A stretch of 64,000 bases of DNA from Paenibacillus sacheonensis. Its GTDB lineage: Bacteria; Bacillota; Bacilli; Paenibacillales; Paenibacillaceae. The notes below the pieces were generated by a model. It was not told where the DNA came from and made no database searches. It saw nothing but the letters and a program-made list of their open reading frames with translations. Shown here piece by piece: positions 1 through 8,602 of this stretch (the stretch's first letter is position 1; every line of letters starts with the position of its first letter). A program made the position numbers and the translations under genes. Where the stretch lies: assembly GCF_009909195.1 (NCBI RefSeq), contig NZ_JAAAMU010000014.1:62001-126000 (forward strand), written 5' to 3'.

Positions 1-1377
1 GCCTTTCCGATCTTCGTCGGCTACATCAAAACCCTCACGGAAACGGATGTGCTGGAGCGTTCTATTCTTGGCTGTTTGAGCGACAATCCGAATGCAAGCT
101 TCGAGGAATTGTTCCAGCTGATCCCCGTGGCGGAAAAAGAAATATGCGAGGATTGGAAACGGACGCAGGACAAGGTTTATCGCGGGTATGTCGCGATTCA
201 GTATGGTCAAGATAGCCAACAGTGGCTGCTGATCAATGCTGCAGCGACAAAGGGCCGCAGCGTCGCGATTCCGGAAGTCGAGTTCACCGTGGAGGGCCCG
301 AAAGAAGGCTTCGTGGAATCGTTGGACACCAATCTGAACCTGATTCGCCAGCGGGTGCCTTACCCCGACTTGCGGATCAAAGAGCTTACGGTCGGCAGCA
401 TCTCCAAGTCCAGAATCGCGGTCGTGTACATCAAGGGAATTACCAACGAACAATATCTGAATACATGCATTCAGCGGATCGAGGATGTCCGGTTCGATCA
501 GATTACGGACAGCACGCTGCTGCAGCAAATGATCGAAGACAATTCCAATTCCATTTTCCCGCAGACGATCGGCACCGAAAGGCCCGATTACGTGGCTTGG
601 GCCGTGAGCTCCGGACAAATCTGCATCTTGAAGGACGGTTCCCCGACAGCCGTTTTTGTACCGGTCAATCTGTGGTTGTTTTTTATTACGTACGAGGACT
701 ATTACTTGCCTTGGATTATCGCCTCGGTGCTGCGGATGATCCGAATGTGCTCCGTGTTGTTTTCCGTCTATGCATCGCCTTTATACGTTGCCGTCATTAC
801 CTATCATGGCCAAGGCATATCCAACGTCTTCTTGCCTACGATCGTCTCTTCTCGGATCAACGTGCCGTTTCCGCCCGTCGTGGAAGTGCTGATCATGGAG
901 CTGGTCATTGAACTCTTGCGGGAAGCGGGCGCCCGGCTGCCTACGAAGATCGGGCAGACGATCGGTATCGTCGGAGGTATCGTGCTCGGCACGGCTGCCG
1001 TCGAAGCCGCCCTGACCAGCAATTTCTTGCTGATTATCGTTGCTTTGTCGGCCTTGGCTTCGTTCACGACGCCGGTTTTTCGCATGAGCGCCACCATACG
1101 CGTCCTTCGGTTTCCTTTTATTTTCGCCGCTCAGATATGGGGGCTGCTAGGCATCGTCATCTGCACCTTGGCGTTGGTCGCCCACCTGCTGCGATTGACG
1201 TCGCTCGGCATGCCTTACCTCGTTCCGGTGTATCCGTTCCGCAAAAGCGATTTATACGACACGGTGATTCGTCCGCCTTATTCGAAATTCCATCATCGGT
1301 TCAGCTTCTTCAGATCGCCTTCCCCCGTAAGGTTCGACAGGAAAAAGGCAGCGGCCAAAAAAGACATCGACGAATGA
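1..1377 (+). CDS. Spore germination protein, GerA family (5'-partial)
   Basis: A subunit of a nutrient germinant receptor, which sits in the inner spore membrane and starts germination with its GerB and GerC partners. The reading frame is open to base 1, and the upstream codons give family-like sequence (AFPIFVGYIKTL), so the gene continues beyond the window. A GTG at base 49 could start translation but would drop that conserved part. About 458 residues are visible against a usual length near 500. The first half is hydrophilic, with the conserved VVYIKGIT segment near base 425. From about base 640 come hydrophobic membrane segments, then a basic tail (DRKKAAAKK). The gerB gene follows 24 bases later. 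Family call is firm; the germinant cannot be told from sequence. Confidence 0.93.
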   Translation, partial: AFPIFVGYIKTLTETDVLERSILGCLSDNPNASFEELFQLIPVAEKEICEDWKRTQDKVYRGYVAIQYGQDSQQWLLINAAATKGRSVAIPEVEFTVEGPKEGFVESLDTNLNLIRQRVPYPDLRIKELTVGSISKSRIAVVYIKGITNEQYLNTCIQRIEDVRFDQITDSTLLQQMIEDNSNSIFPQTIGTERPDYVAWAVSSGQICILKDGSPTAVFVPVNLWLFFITYEDYYLPWIIASVLRMIRMCSVLFSVYASPLYVAVITYHGQGISNVFLPTIVSSRINVPFPPVVEVLIMELVIELLREAGARLPTKIGQTIGIVGGIVLGTAAVEAALTSNFLLIIVALSALASFTTPVFRMSATIRVLRFPFIFAAQIWGLLGIVICTLALVAHLLRLTSLGMPYLVPVYPFRKSDLYDTVIRPPYSKFHHRFSFFRSPSPVRFDRKKAAAKKDIDE

Positions 1378-1401
1378 GCATGCTTTGGGAGGGAGAAAAG
1401 T

Positions 1402-2496
1402 TTGAAGTTGCCTGCAACGGAGCATCCGCGTTTAACCGTATCGGCCTTTCTTGTATTCGTCTTGATTCACGCGATGCAGTTCGGCCCCGAATATGTGTCC
1501 ATGTCGATCAAACCGATTCGGTGGGCCGGCCAAGACGTCTGGATCTCGGCTATCCTGTCCGGCCTCAGCATCTCCGCCGTTATTTGGTTGATGTATCAAA
1601 TCCTCGATCGGTGCGGGACGGACCTTATCCATATCCATCGTCGTTTGTTCGGAAGATGGGCTGGAAGCGGGCTTAACCTTGTTTTTATCGTTTACTTTCT
1701 GCTCCTTGCCTGTTTCCAGCTCCGGCTGTTCATCGAAGTGATCCAAGTCTGGTTGTTCGCGGACTTAGCCACCTGGCCGTTGGCATTGGTCCTGCTGGTG
1801 CTTGCGTATTACATCGTTTCCGGAGGCTTTCGGGTAGTCGTGGGCATCTGCATGTTCAGCTTGATCCGCTACGTCACCATATTCGCCATGTTTTTTCCGG
1901 CGATTTATTTTCATTTCAACAACTTGACGCCGGCATTCGATCATTCGCCAAGCGAGATCCTGCAAGCAAGCAAGGCCATGACCTTTCCTTATCTGGGCGC
2001 AGAGTCGCTTCTATTTTGCTATACCTTTATCAAGTCGCCGGAAAAATCGCAAAAATGGGCGCATTGGGCGAACGCGCTTACGACCTTCTCTTTTCTGTTG
2101 ATCCTGTTCTTTTCCTTGTTATTGTTCAAACCCGAGCAGTTATCGTTCGAAGTATGGCCCCAATTGACCAAATACAAATTCATTCAATTCCCGTTTATCG
2201 ACCGGTTCGAATATATCGGCGCCACCGCGCAGATCTTATGGGTGATTCCGATCATCTGCTTCTGCCTGTGGGCGTCCAGCCGAATCGGCAAAATCATGCT
2301 CGGCGTGAGACAAACTGCGGTGCTGCCGTTCTTGTCGCTCATCGTATTTGCGGCCGTTTGCCTGATTCCCGACCGTCCTGGCGTGGAACGCCTTCAGGCC
2401 TGGTTAGACGGATTCGGGTTTTGCCTGACCTATGCCTACATACCGTTGGTGTATCTCGTCGTCCTGGTCAGAGTGAAAGCGAGAACGGCCGCATGA
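1402..2496 (+). CDS. Spore germination permease, GerB family
   Basis: B subunit of the germinant receptor, an APC-superfamily-like integral membrane protein of 364 residues, the usual length. About ten hydrophobic segments run along the protein, starting with VSAFLVFVLIHAMQF. The TTG start at 1402 is chosen because a strong ribosome binding site (GGGAGGGAGAAAAG) ends just before it. It is the middle gene of a gerA-gerB-gerC operon; its stop overlaps the start of gerC (ATGA), which suggests translational coupling. Confidence 0.92.
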   Translation: MKLPATEHPRLTVSAFLVFVLIHAMQFGPEYVSMSIKPIRWAGQDVWISAILSGLSISAVIWLMYQILDRCGTDLIHIHRRLFGRWAGSGLNLVFIVYFLLLACFQLRLFIEVIQVWLFADLATWPLALVLLVLAYYIVSGGFRVVVGICMFSLIRYVTIFAMFFPAIYFHFNNLTPAFDHSPSEILQASKAMTFPYLGAESLLFCYTFIKSPEKSQKWAHWANALTTFSFLLILFFSLLLFKPEQLSFEVWPQLTKYKFIQFPFIDRFEYIGATAQILWVIPIICFCLWASSRIGKIMLGVRQTAVLPFLSLIVFAAVCLIPDRPGVERLQAWLDGFGFCLTYAYIPLVYLVVLVRVKARTAA

Positions 2497-3569
2497 AACG
2501 TGCCTTCATCGTGGTTTATCTGCTCTGCGTGCTGTTAACCGGCTGCGTCAAACAAGAGATTCTGGAGAAATCCACGATCTCGTTCGTCGGCGCTTTCGAC
2601 GAGGCGGCGGACGACCAGATCGAAATGACGCTGGCGCCGCCAAGATTTCACTCGGGGAAATCCATTTCCGTCTCCAATAATCTCATCTCCAACATCGGCC
2701 ATACCAGTAAAAGCATCGTGCAAATCATGGACATGAAGTTAAACCGGACCATTAAAACGGGCAAGATTTCGGTGGTTTTATTCGAGAAAGCCATGGCGCA
2801 AAAGGGATTGGCGGACGAGCTGGACGTATTTCTGCGGGACGCGCTCTCGTCGCGCAAACTATTCGTGGCCGTTGTCGACGGCAAAGCCAAGAATCTCCTG
2901 CATGCCGATTTCAGCTCGGACGTGGAAAAGGGCATGTACTTGTTCGATTTGCTGCAATCGAACGTCAGGACCGGCTTCGTGCCCAGGCAAAATCTGAACG
3001 ACTTCGAATACGCTTATTTGGGCAAAGGGATGGATCCTTTCTTGCCGATTCTCGCCCTGCGTAACGGGCATGTCGTGATCTCGGGATTGGCGTTGTTCAA
3101 GGACGACCGGTACGTCTCGTCGTTGAACGAGCAGCAGATGCGAATGGTGAAGCTGCTTCGCGAACGCACGAAGCACGGAACGCTAGAAGCGCGGCTGGAT
3201 AACGGAACTTATGCCGCCGTCAGGAATGTGGGATCCAACGTGAAGTATCGCGTGAGCCGGGATCAGAACCGTCCGAAAGTGGCGATCGCACTCCGGTTTA
3301 AAGGGGAAGTCATGGATACGCAAGGATTTCAGCTGACCCGCGACGAGAAGCAGCGAATAAAAGAAGCTTTGGAGAAGGAGCTGGCCGCAACGGGCACGGC
3401 GCTTATCCAGCAATTCAAAAACGAAGGCATCGATCCGCTCGGGCTAGGGGATATCGTGAGAAGCAAAACGCGGAACTGGAACGAAGCGGCATGGAAGAAA
3501 CAATACCCGGCGGTAAACGTGAGCCTGAAGGTTCATGTGGACATCCTGGACAGCGGAATCCGGAAATAA
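2493..3569 (+). CDS. Spore germination lipoprotein, GerC family
   Basis: C subunit of the germinant receptor, a lipoprotein on the outer face of the inner spore membrane. The protein has 358 residues and begins MKRAFIVVYLLCVLLTGC, a signal peptide ending in a clear lipobox (LTGC), so the start at 2493 is well supported even though the frame stays open further upstream. The ATG overlaps the gerB stop. The body shows GerC-type features, including FDLLQSN and a C-terminal segment with NEAAWKKQYPAVNVSLKV. No terminator is obvious directly after it. Confidence 0.93.
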   Translation: MKRAFIVVYLLCVLLTGCVKQEILEKSTISFVGAFDEAADDQIEMTLAPPRFHSGKSISVSNNLISNIGHTSKSIVQIMDMKLNRTIKTGKISVVLFEKAMAQKGLADELDVFLRDALSSRKLFVAVVDGKAKNLLHADFSSDVEKGMYLFDLLQSNVRTGFVPRQNLNDFEYAYLGKGMDPFLPILALRNGHVVISGLALFKDDRYVSSLNEQQMRMVKLLRERTKHGTLEARLDNGTYAAVRNVGSNVKYRVSRDQNRPKVAIALRFKGEVMDTQGFQLTRDEKQRIKEALEKELAATGTALIQQFKNEGIDPLGLGDIVRSKTRNWNEAAWKKQYPAVNVSLKVHVDILDSGIRK

Positions 3570-3672
3570 CCGCGCGATGTCACAATAACGGTCCCTTCAT
3601 CGTTCTATGTTCGAAGCGCGCTTCCAACAACGAAAAGCCTCGCAAGAGGCACATATAAGGGAGGAAATGGAA

Positions 3673-4425
3673 ATGAAAATCGTAGTGATCGGCGGAACCG
3701 GATTGATCGGATCCAAACTCGTCCAACTTCTTAGCGGGCTTGGACATGAAGCCGTGGCGGCATCGCCGTCGAGAGGCGTCAACGCCGTTACGGGAGAAGG
3801 ATTGGCCGAAGCGCTGCGCGGCGCGCAGGTTGTCGTCGACGTGGCGAACGCGCCGTCTTGGGAGGACCAAGCAGTGCTTGAATTCTTCGAGACGTCGAGC
3901 CGCAATCTGCTGGCTGCCGAAGCGGCGGCCGGCGTGAAGCATCACGTAGCCTTGTCCATCGTGGGCACCGACCGTCTGCCGGAGAACGGGTATTTCCGCG
4001 CGAAGCTGGCGCAAGAACGCTTGATCGCCGCTTCCGGCATTCCGTATACGATTCTCCGCGCGACGCAGTTCTTCGAATTCGTCGGCGGCATCGCCGATTC
4101 GTTCATGGTAGATAACGCGGTCCGCGTGCCAGCCGTCTCGTTCCAGCCGATCGTCTCGGACGACGTCTCGGCCGCGCTGGCCGATTGCGCGGTAGAAGCG
4201 CCGGCCAACGGGATTCTCGAGGTAGCCGGTCCGGATCGGATGCGCTTCGACGAGCTCGTCCGCCTGTTCTTGGCATCCAAGGGCGATCCGCGCGAGGTCG
4301 TTACGGATAACGGCGCGCGTTACTACGGGTCCGTGCTGGAAGAGAAATCGCTTGTACCGGACGGCGATTCCAAGCCGCGCATCGCGCCGACGCGCTTCGC
4401 GGACTGGCTTGCGAATTCGAAGTAA
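3673..4425 (+). CDS. NmrA-like NAD(P)-binding SDR-family protein
   Basis: Atypical short-chain dehydrogenase/NmrA-type protein of 250 residues. The N-terminus (MKIVVIGGTGLIGSKLVQLL) carries the GGTGxIG dinucleotide-binding loop. The central region (NGYFRAKLAQERLI) has the lysine helix of this group but no classical YxxxK, typical of regulatory or atypical reductases. Two ATGs lie in frame at 3667 and 3673; the GGGAGG at 3659-3664 spaces best to 3673. It is monocistronic, with a terminator hairpin about 70 bases downstream. Substrate unknown; it may be a NAD(P) sensor or a reductase. Confidence 0.85.
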   Translation: MKIVVIGGTGLIGSKLVQLLSGLGHEAVAASPSRGVNAVTGEGLAEALRGAQVVVDVANAPSWEDQAVLEFFETSSRNLLAAEAAAGVKHHVALSIVGTDRLPENGYFRAKLAQERLIAASGIPYTILRATQFFEFVGGIADSFMVDNAVRVPAVSFQPIVSDDVSAALADCAVEAPANGILEVAGPDRMRFDELVRLFLASKGDPREVVTDNGARYYGSVLEEKSLVPDGDSKPRIAPTRFADWLANSK

Positions 4426-4492
4426 GCCGGGAAGTAACAATCGCGAGGAATGAGCGAGAAGCGAACAATACAAGGGGCTGTTCCGATGCCGT

Positions 4493-4518
4493 GAGGCTGA
4501 GGGGCAGCCTCTTTGTTT
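4493..4518 (+). terminator. Rho-independent terminator of the NmrA-like gene
   Basis: Stem GAGGCTG / CAGCCTC around an AGGGG loop, followed by TTTGTTTGC. The T tract is modest. Confidence 0.6.
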
Positions 4519-4596
4519 GCGTGCTGTTTGACCCCAAAAGGGTACTTAACTAGGAAGGAACGAAAAAAATGGCGTTCCTTATCCGATTAAACCGTC

Positions 4597-4630
4597 AAAA
4601 AGCCCTTCCTACGTCGGAGGAAGGGCTTTT
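4597..4630 (-). terminator. Terminator of the SLH-like gene
   Basis: Strong hairpin AAAAGCCCTTCCT / AGGAAGGGCTTTT. It lies just past the stop of the minus-strand gene and, having T runs on both strands, could also stop plus-strand transcription. Confidence 0.85.
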
Positions 4631-4665
4631 CATAATCTCGCTTCGTTTACCGAAACAGAATCAAG

Positions 4666-5583
4666 TTACTCGGCGGCGATCGTCGCGTTGTCGACTGGCG
4701 GTGCCGGGTGACCCTTCAAGAAGGCAGTCGCTTTGGCTGCGATATCGGTGCCATCGACAAGGGTCAGCTCGTCCGTCGGATTGAAATTGCCGGCTTGGTC
4801 CAAGGCAATGAAACCAAGAGCCAGTGCCGTTTGAACGGCGCCGGATTTCGAGATATCCATCTCGGATGCATCTTTCACGTCGACCGGAACGACGTTGATC
4901 ATCGGCAGCCGACCGCTCGTTTGGAGCGTATGCACCAGCAGGTAGACGAACGACTCGCGAGTGACGACGGCAGCAGGATCAATCTTGATTTGCAGGGACG
5001 CCTCCGGTCCGACGACTTGCTTGATCAGCTGGACGGCCTGTTCCGCCGAGATCGTCTTGCCCTCTTCGACAGGGGAAGAGTGGGCTTTCAAGTACTGCTG
5101 CGCATTGCGGATTTCCGAATCTGCGTCGGCTCTTGCAATGACGGTCTTCGGATTGAATTTCCCGTCCGCATCCAATTTCACGATGCCATAGGACAAGGCG
5201 CGTTGAATCGCCGCGGCGTATTCGGGCGAGATGCTTTCCAGATCCTTGATCTCGACGACGACGGGCTTGACCATCGGCAGATTGCCGCGTGCTTCCATCT
5301 CGCCGACGAGCCGGGAAGTGAATTGTTCGCGCGTGATTTGGTGATTCGGATTGTTGAGCCCGGCGGTCAGATGCACGTACCAAGCGAAATTGTGCGCGTA
5401 CTGGGTATACCAAGTCGAGAGTCCTGCGTCCAGATTGCTCTGGAGCAGAGCGGCCATAGGGTTATTGCCTTGTGCGGCAGCTTGGTCCAGGGATGCGGCG
5501 GACGTGATTTGCGGGCCGGCGAATCCGAACAGCATAGCGGCGGCGGTAGTAGACAGGGCGATCATTTTAAACGGTTTTTTCAT
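4666..5583 (-). CDS. Secreted protein with S-layer-homology-like repeats
   Basis: A 305-residue exported protein. It has a signal peptide (MKKPFKMIALSTTAAAMLFG, cleavage near ITSA-AS), then repeated segments that look like degenerate SLH motifs: ITREQFTSRLVGEME, YGIVKLDADGKFNP, VTRESFVYLLVHTLQ and LGFIALDQAGNFNP. Two ATGs lie at the start (5589 and 5583). The AGAGGTGA ribosome binding site touches the first and is correctly spaced from the second, so 5583 is preferred. SLH motifs usually bind secondary cell-wall polymer; no catalytic domain is visible. The gene is monocistronic with its own terminator. Confidence 0.8.
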   Translation of the reverse strand: MKKPFKMIALSTTAAAMLFGFAGPQITSAASLDQAAAQGNNPMAALLQSNLDAGLSTWYTQYAHNFAWYVHLTAGLNNPNHQITREQFTSRLVGEMEARGNLPMVKPVVVEIKDLESISPEYAAAIQRALSYGIVKLDADGKFNPKTVIARADADSEIRNAQQYLKAHSSPVEEGKTISAEQAVQLIKQVVGPEASLQIKIDPAAVVTRESFVYLLVHTLQTSGRLPMINVVPVDVKDASEMDISKSGAVQTALALGFIALDQAGNFNPTDELTLVDGTDIAAKATAFLKGHPAPPVDNATIAAE

Positions 5584-5812
5584 TTTCATTCACCTCTTGG
5601 AGTATTGTCTTGCTGTCATGAACCCTAGACGTGCCTTTCTCCAAAAAGGTTTCTTAAAATTAAGATTATCCTGAAATTGGAATTTGTTCAGCGAGCAGGC
5701 GGAGAACGCGCTCACCGTCGGGTCGGCCGTCAAAGGGCAATAGTGGAAGACCGGCTAGCTAGCCAGCATGCTCCCGGAAGCGTATGATAGCAGTTGAAAG
5801 GGGCTGAACGTT

Positions 5813-6355
5813 ATGTTTCCGGTAGTACTGCCCGCGGTGCGGAAAATAAAGGAGGTCGAGTCGCTCGTGAACTCGGCCTTCTCGACGTTTGTTTTGCTGG
5901 GCGGCCATCTGGGCCAGATCAAGCCGATCGTGGATTTGGCCCGCGCCCGCGGGAAAGGAGTCATTCTTCATGCCGACTTGATCGACGGCTTGAAGAACGA
6001 TGAATACGCGGCGGAATTTCTCTGTCAGACGGTTCGGCCGCTGGGGTTGATCTCCACGCGGACGAGCGTGATCCAGCGGACGAAGATGAACAAAGTCCTC
6101 GCCATTCAGCGTTTGTTTCTCCTCGACAGCGACGCGCTCGAGCGAAGCTATGCGCTAATCGAGAAGACGCGTCCGGACTACATCGAGGTCATGCCCGGCG
6201 TCATACCGGAGCTTATTCAAGAAGTGAAGGCGCGGACCGGCGTACCGGTCATCGCGGGCGGCTTGATTCGGTCGGCCGAGCAGGTGGACGCGGCGCTCAC
6301 CGCCGGCGCCGCCGCCGTGACGACGTCTCGGCGCGAGCTGTGGAAATTGGGTTGA
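5813..6355 (+). CDS. glpP: Glycerol-3-phosphate-responsive antiterminator GlpP
   Basis: RNA-binding antiterminator that, with glycerol-3-phosphate, lets transcription read through leader terminators of glp genes. The 180-residue protein has the GlpP TIM-barrel-like pattern: FVLLGGHLGQIKPIV, GKGVILHADLIDGL, GLISTRTSVI, DYIEVMPGVIPELI and VIAGGLI near the C-terminus. An AAAGGGG ribosome binding site precedes the ATG. It lies upstream of glpD in the same direction, and the intervening leader has a matching terminator structure, as in Bacillus glp operons. No glpF or glpK is present nearby. Confidence 0.95.
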   Translation: MFPVVLPAVRKIKEVESLVNSAFSTFVLLGGHLGQIKPIVDLARARGKGVILHADLIDGLKNDEYAAEFLCQTVRPLGLISTRTSVIQRTKMNKVLAIQRLFLLDSDALERSYALIEKTRPDYIEVMPGVIPELIQEVKARTGVPVIAGGLIRSAEQVDAALTAGAAAVTTSRRELWKLG

Positions 6356-6541
6356 TGAACGGAGTCAGGGAGTCGGCCAAAGGAAGAATCGCATGGCAAT
6401 CGAAAACAAGCCCTCTCGGCAAGCGAAGCGGTCTACGTTCCTTGCGGCGGGTCGAGCGGCGATTCGCGCCGGAGATGGCGGCGTATATTCGGGACGAGCT
6501 GTACGAGGGCTGGCAGAGCGCGGTGCGCGCGGCATTGGCAT

Positions 6542-6570
6542 TTGTGAAATAAGACGGATTATGCTATCCT
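6542..6570 (+). promoter_or_regulatory. Candidate sigma-A promoter of glpD
   Basis: TTGTGA, 17-base spacer, TATCCT. Both boxes are imperfect, but the spacing is right and the site lies just upstream of the glpD leader hairpin. Confidence 0.45.
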
Positions 6571-6603
6571 AACGATAAGTTAATAACGGTTGGAGACACG
6601 GAG

Positions 6604-6671
6604 AGACCACGAAGAAGCCGATCCGGCAAGCCTTAGGGCATGCTGGAGACGACTTTTTTCGTGGTCTTTTT
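6604..6671 (+). promoter_or_regulatory. glpD leader terminator/antiterminator (GlpP target)
   Basis: An inverted repeat AGACCACGAA (6604-6613) / TTCGTGGTCT (6658-6667) is followed by TTTT and lies between the promoter and the glpD ribosome binding site. The 44-base loop carries AAGCCGATCCGGCAAGCCTT, which can form smaller alternative pairings. In Bacillus, GlpP binds the glpD leader to prevent termination at such a hairpin, so this is inferred to be the conditional terminator controlled by the glpP product encoded just upstream. Confidence 0.75.
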
Positions 6672-6723
6672 CTGTTAGCTTGATTTAAGCGGAGAATCGC
6701 TGCATGGAAAAGGAGCTATTCAT

Positions 6724-8424
6724 ATGACGATACAGCAACGAACGACATCATTTTCGGCGCAAGGCCGACTGCCCCTACTGGCCGAGATGCAGCGGGAGCC
6801 GCTCGACCTCTTGATTATCGGCGGAGGCATCACGGGAGCGGGCATCGCGCTGGACGCGGCTTCCCGCGGATTGCGGACGGGACTTGTGGAGATGCAGGAT
6901 TTTGCGGCAGGAACGTCCAGCCGTTCGACGAAGCTCGTGCACGGCGGACTGCGTTACTTGAAGCAGTTCGAGATCGGCGTCGTAGCGGAGGTCGGCAAGG
7001 AACGCGCCATCGTATACGAGAACGGGCCGCATGTGACGACCCCGGAATGGATGCTGCTGCCGTTGTACAAAGGCGGGACGTTCGGCCCCTTTTCCACCAG
7101 CATCGGGCTGCGCGTGTATGATTTTCTGGCGGGGGTCAAGCGGGGCGAGAGACGGAAAATGCTGAACGGCAAGGAGACGCTCGCCAAGGAGCCGCTTCTC
7201 AAGAAGGACGGCTTGCGAGGCGGCGGGTACTATGTCGAGTACCGGACGGACGATGCCCGTCTAACCATCGAAGTCATGAAGCAAGCGGTAGAAGAAGGCG
7301 CGCTGGCAGTTAATTATGCCAAGGTGGAGACGCTCCGCTACGAGAATGGCAGCATCATAGGCGCGGTCGTGCACGACGAGGTCGGCGGAGGAAGATACGA
7401 CCTGACGGCAGCGAAAGTCATCAATGCGACGGGACCGTGGGTCGATCAAGTCCGCGAGATGGATCAGTCCAAGGAGGGCAAGACGCTTCGGCTGACGAAA
7501 GGCGTCCATCTCGTATTCGATGCCGGGCGGTTCCCGCTGCGGCAGGCCGTTTATTTCGATACGCCGGACGGACGGATGGTGTTCGCGATTCCGCGCGCGG
7601 GCAAGACCTACTTCGGGACGACGGACACGAACTATGCGAGCGATATTGCCAATCCCCAAGTAACGGCAGCGGATCGAACCTATCTGCTCGAAGCCGTGAA
7701 TGCCATGTTCCCTGGGCTGAAGCTGGGCAAGGAAGACGTGGAGTCGAGCTGGGCAGGGCTGCGCCCGCTCATCCAACAAGAAGGGAAATCTCCCTCGGAA
7801 ATTTCCCGACGGGATGAAATTTTCGTCTCGCGCTCCGGGCTGATCTCCATTGCCGGAGGCAAGCTGACCGGCTACCGCAAGATGGCGGAAGCGGTCGTCG
7901 ACAAAACGGTCGCGCTGCTGAAAGCGGAGGGCAAGGGGCAAAAAATCGGCGTCAGCCGGACGCAGACGATGAAGATGTCGGGCGGCGATGTCGGAGGATC
8001 GGCGAATTTCGAAGCGTACGCAGGTCAACAGACGGTTGAAGGCATAAGGAATGGATTCGGGGAAGCGGATGCCCGATTCATCGCGAGCCGGTACGGTTCC
8101 AATGCGGGCAAGGTATTCGGGCTGGCGGCGGAAACGAAGGCGTGGGCGGATAAGCACGGGCTGCCGCTTTCCCTCGCCGTGCAGCTGCGTTATGCGATAG
8201 CATCCGAGATGACGGTACGACCGGTCGATTTCTTCATCCGCCGTACGGGCACCCTGTTCTTCTCCATCGCGGAAGTACGCCGCTGGAAGAACGACGTCAT
8301 ATCGGCGATGGCCGAACGGTTGGGCTGGACCGAGGAGCAGCAGGCCCGTTATGCCCACGAGCTTGAAGAGAAGATCAGCGAAGCTTCGGAAGCGGTGGAA
8401 GCGCCTGAAACGGCGAACGCGTAA
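6724..8424 (+). CDS. glpD: Aerobic glycerol-3-phosphate dehydrogenase GlpD
   Basis: FAD-dependent membrane-associated dehydrogenase that oxidises glycerol-3-phosphate to dihydroxyacetone phosphate and feeds electrons to the quinone pool. The protein has 566 residues, the usual family length. Residues about 28-60 hold the FAD-binding fold (IIGGGITGAGIALDAASRGL), followed by the GlpD signature around SSRSTKLVHGGLRYL. Later come GKTYFGTTDTNY and AGGKLTGYRKMAE. The C-terminal domain (MTVRPVDFFIRRTG) is also typical. AAGGAG precedes the ATG. Expression is expected to depend on GlpP at the leader hairpin. Confidence 0.97.
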   Translation: MTIQQRTTSFSAQGRLPLLAEMQREPLDLLIIGGGITGAGIALDAASRGLRTGLVEMQDFAAGTSSRSTKLVHGGLRYLKQFEIGVVAEVGKERAIVYENGPHVTTPEWMLLPLYKGGTFGPFSTSIGLRVYDFLAGVKRGERRKMLNGKETLAKEPLLKKDGLRGGGYYVEYRTDDARLTIEVMKQAVEEGALAVNYAKVETLRYENGSIIGAVVHDEVGGGRYDLTAAKVINATGPWVDQVREMDQSKEGKTLRLTKGVHLVFDAGRFPLRQAVYFDTPDGRMVFAIPRAGKTYFGTTDTNYASDIANPQVTAADRTYLLEAVNAMFPGLKLGKEDVESSWAGLRPLIQQEGKSPSEISRRDEIFVSRSGLISIAGGKLTGYRKMAEAVVDKTVALLKAEGKGQKIGVSRTQTMKMSGGDVGGSANFEAYAGQQTVEGIRNGFGEADARFIASRYGSNAGKVFGLAAETKAWADKHGLPLSLAVQLRYAIASEMTVRPVDFFIRRTGTLFFSIAEVRRWKNDVISAMAERLGWTEEQQARYAHELEEKISEASEAVEAPETANA

Positions 8425-8474
8425 ATGCGTAAAGCGTAGAGTTATAGAAGCGAAGAAATGACAAACGAAGAAGA

Positions 8475-8518
8475 ATAAAAGTGATAAACGCGGAAGATAA
8501 AAGTGAAAAACGCAGAAG
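8475..8518 (+). repeat. Two 22-bp imperfect direct repeats downstream of glpD
   Basis: Adjacent units 8475-8496 and 8497-8518 share the pattern ATAAAAGTGAWAAACGCRGAAG with two differences. They lie in a purine-rich spacer between the glpD stop and its terminator. Confidence 0.7.
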
Positions 8519-8557
8519 CATAATTGTGTAACGAGTCTGGAGCATCATCCGCAGGTC

Positions 8558-8599
8558 AAGAACCGCCCCGCTTGCCACATCGAGCGAGGGCGGTTCTTT
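8558..8599. terminator. Bidirectional terminator between glpD and the ROK gene
   Basis: Stem AAGAACCGCCC / GGGCGGTTCTTT. Tails of A and T on the two sides let it serve both convergent genes. Confidence 0.75.
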
Positions 8600-8602
8600 C
8601 GT

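Noticed and set aside
3580-4473. 297-codon minus-strand frame opposite the NmrA-like gene
   Set aside because: Contains no family motif and is antisense to a gene with a clear dinucleotide-binding site.
6340-6552. Open frame of 70 codons overlapping the end of glpP
   Set aside because: No ribosome binding site, Arg-rich composition, overlaps the end of glpP and the likely glpD promoter; ends in a protein-like stretch but nothing recognisable.
7261-8358. 365-codon minus-strand frame opposite glpD
   Set aside because: Antisense to an unmistakable GlpD; composition is typical of a GC-driven shadow frame.
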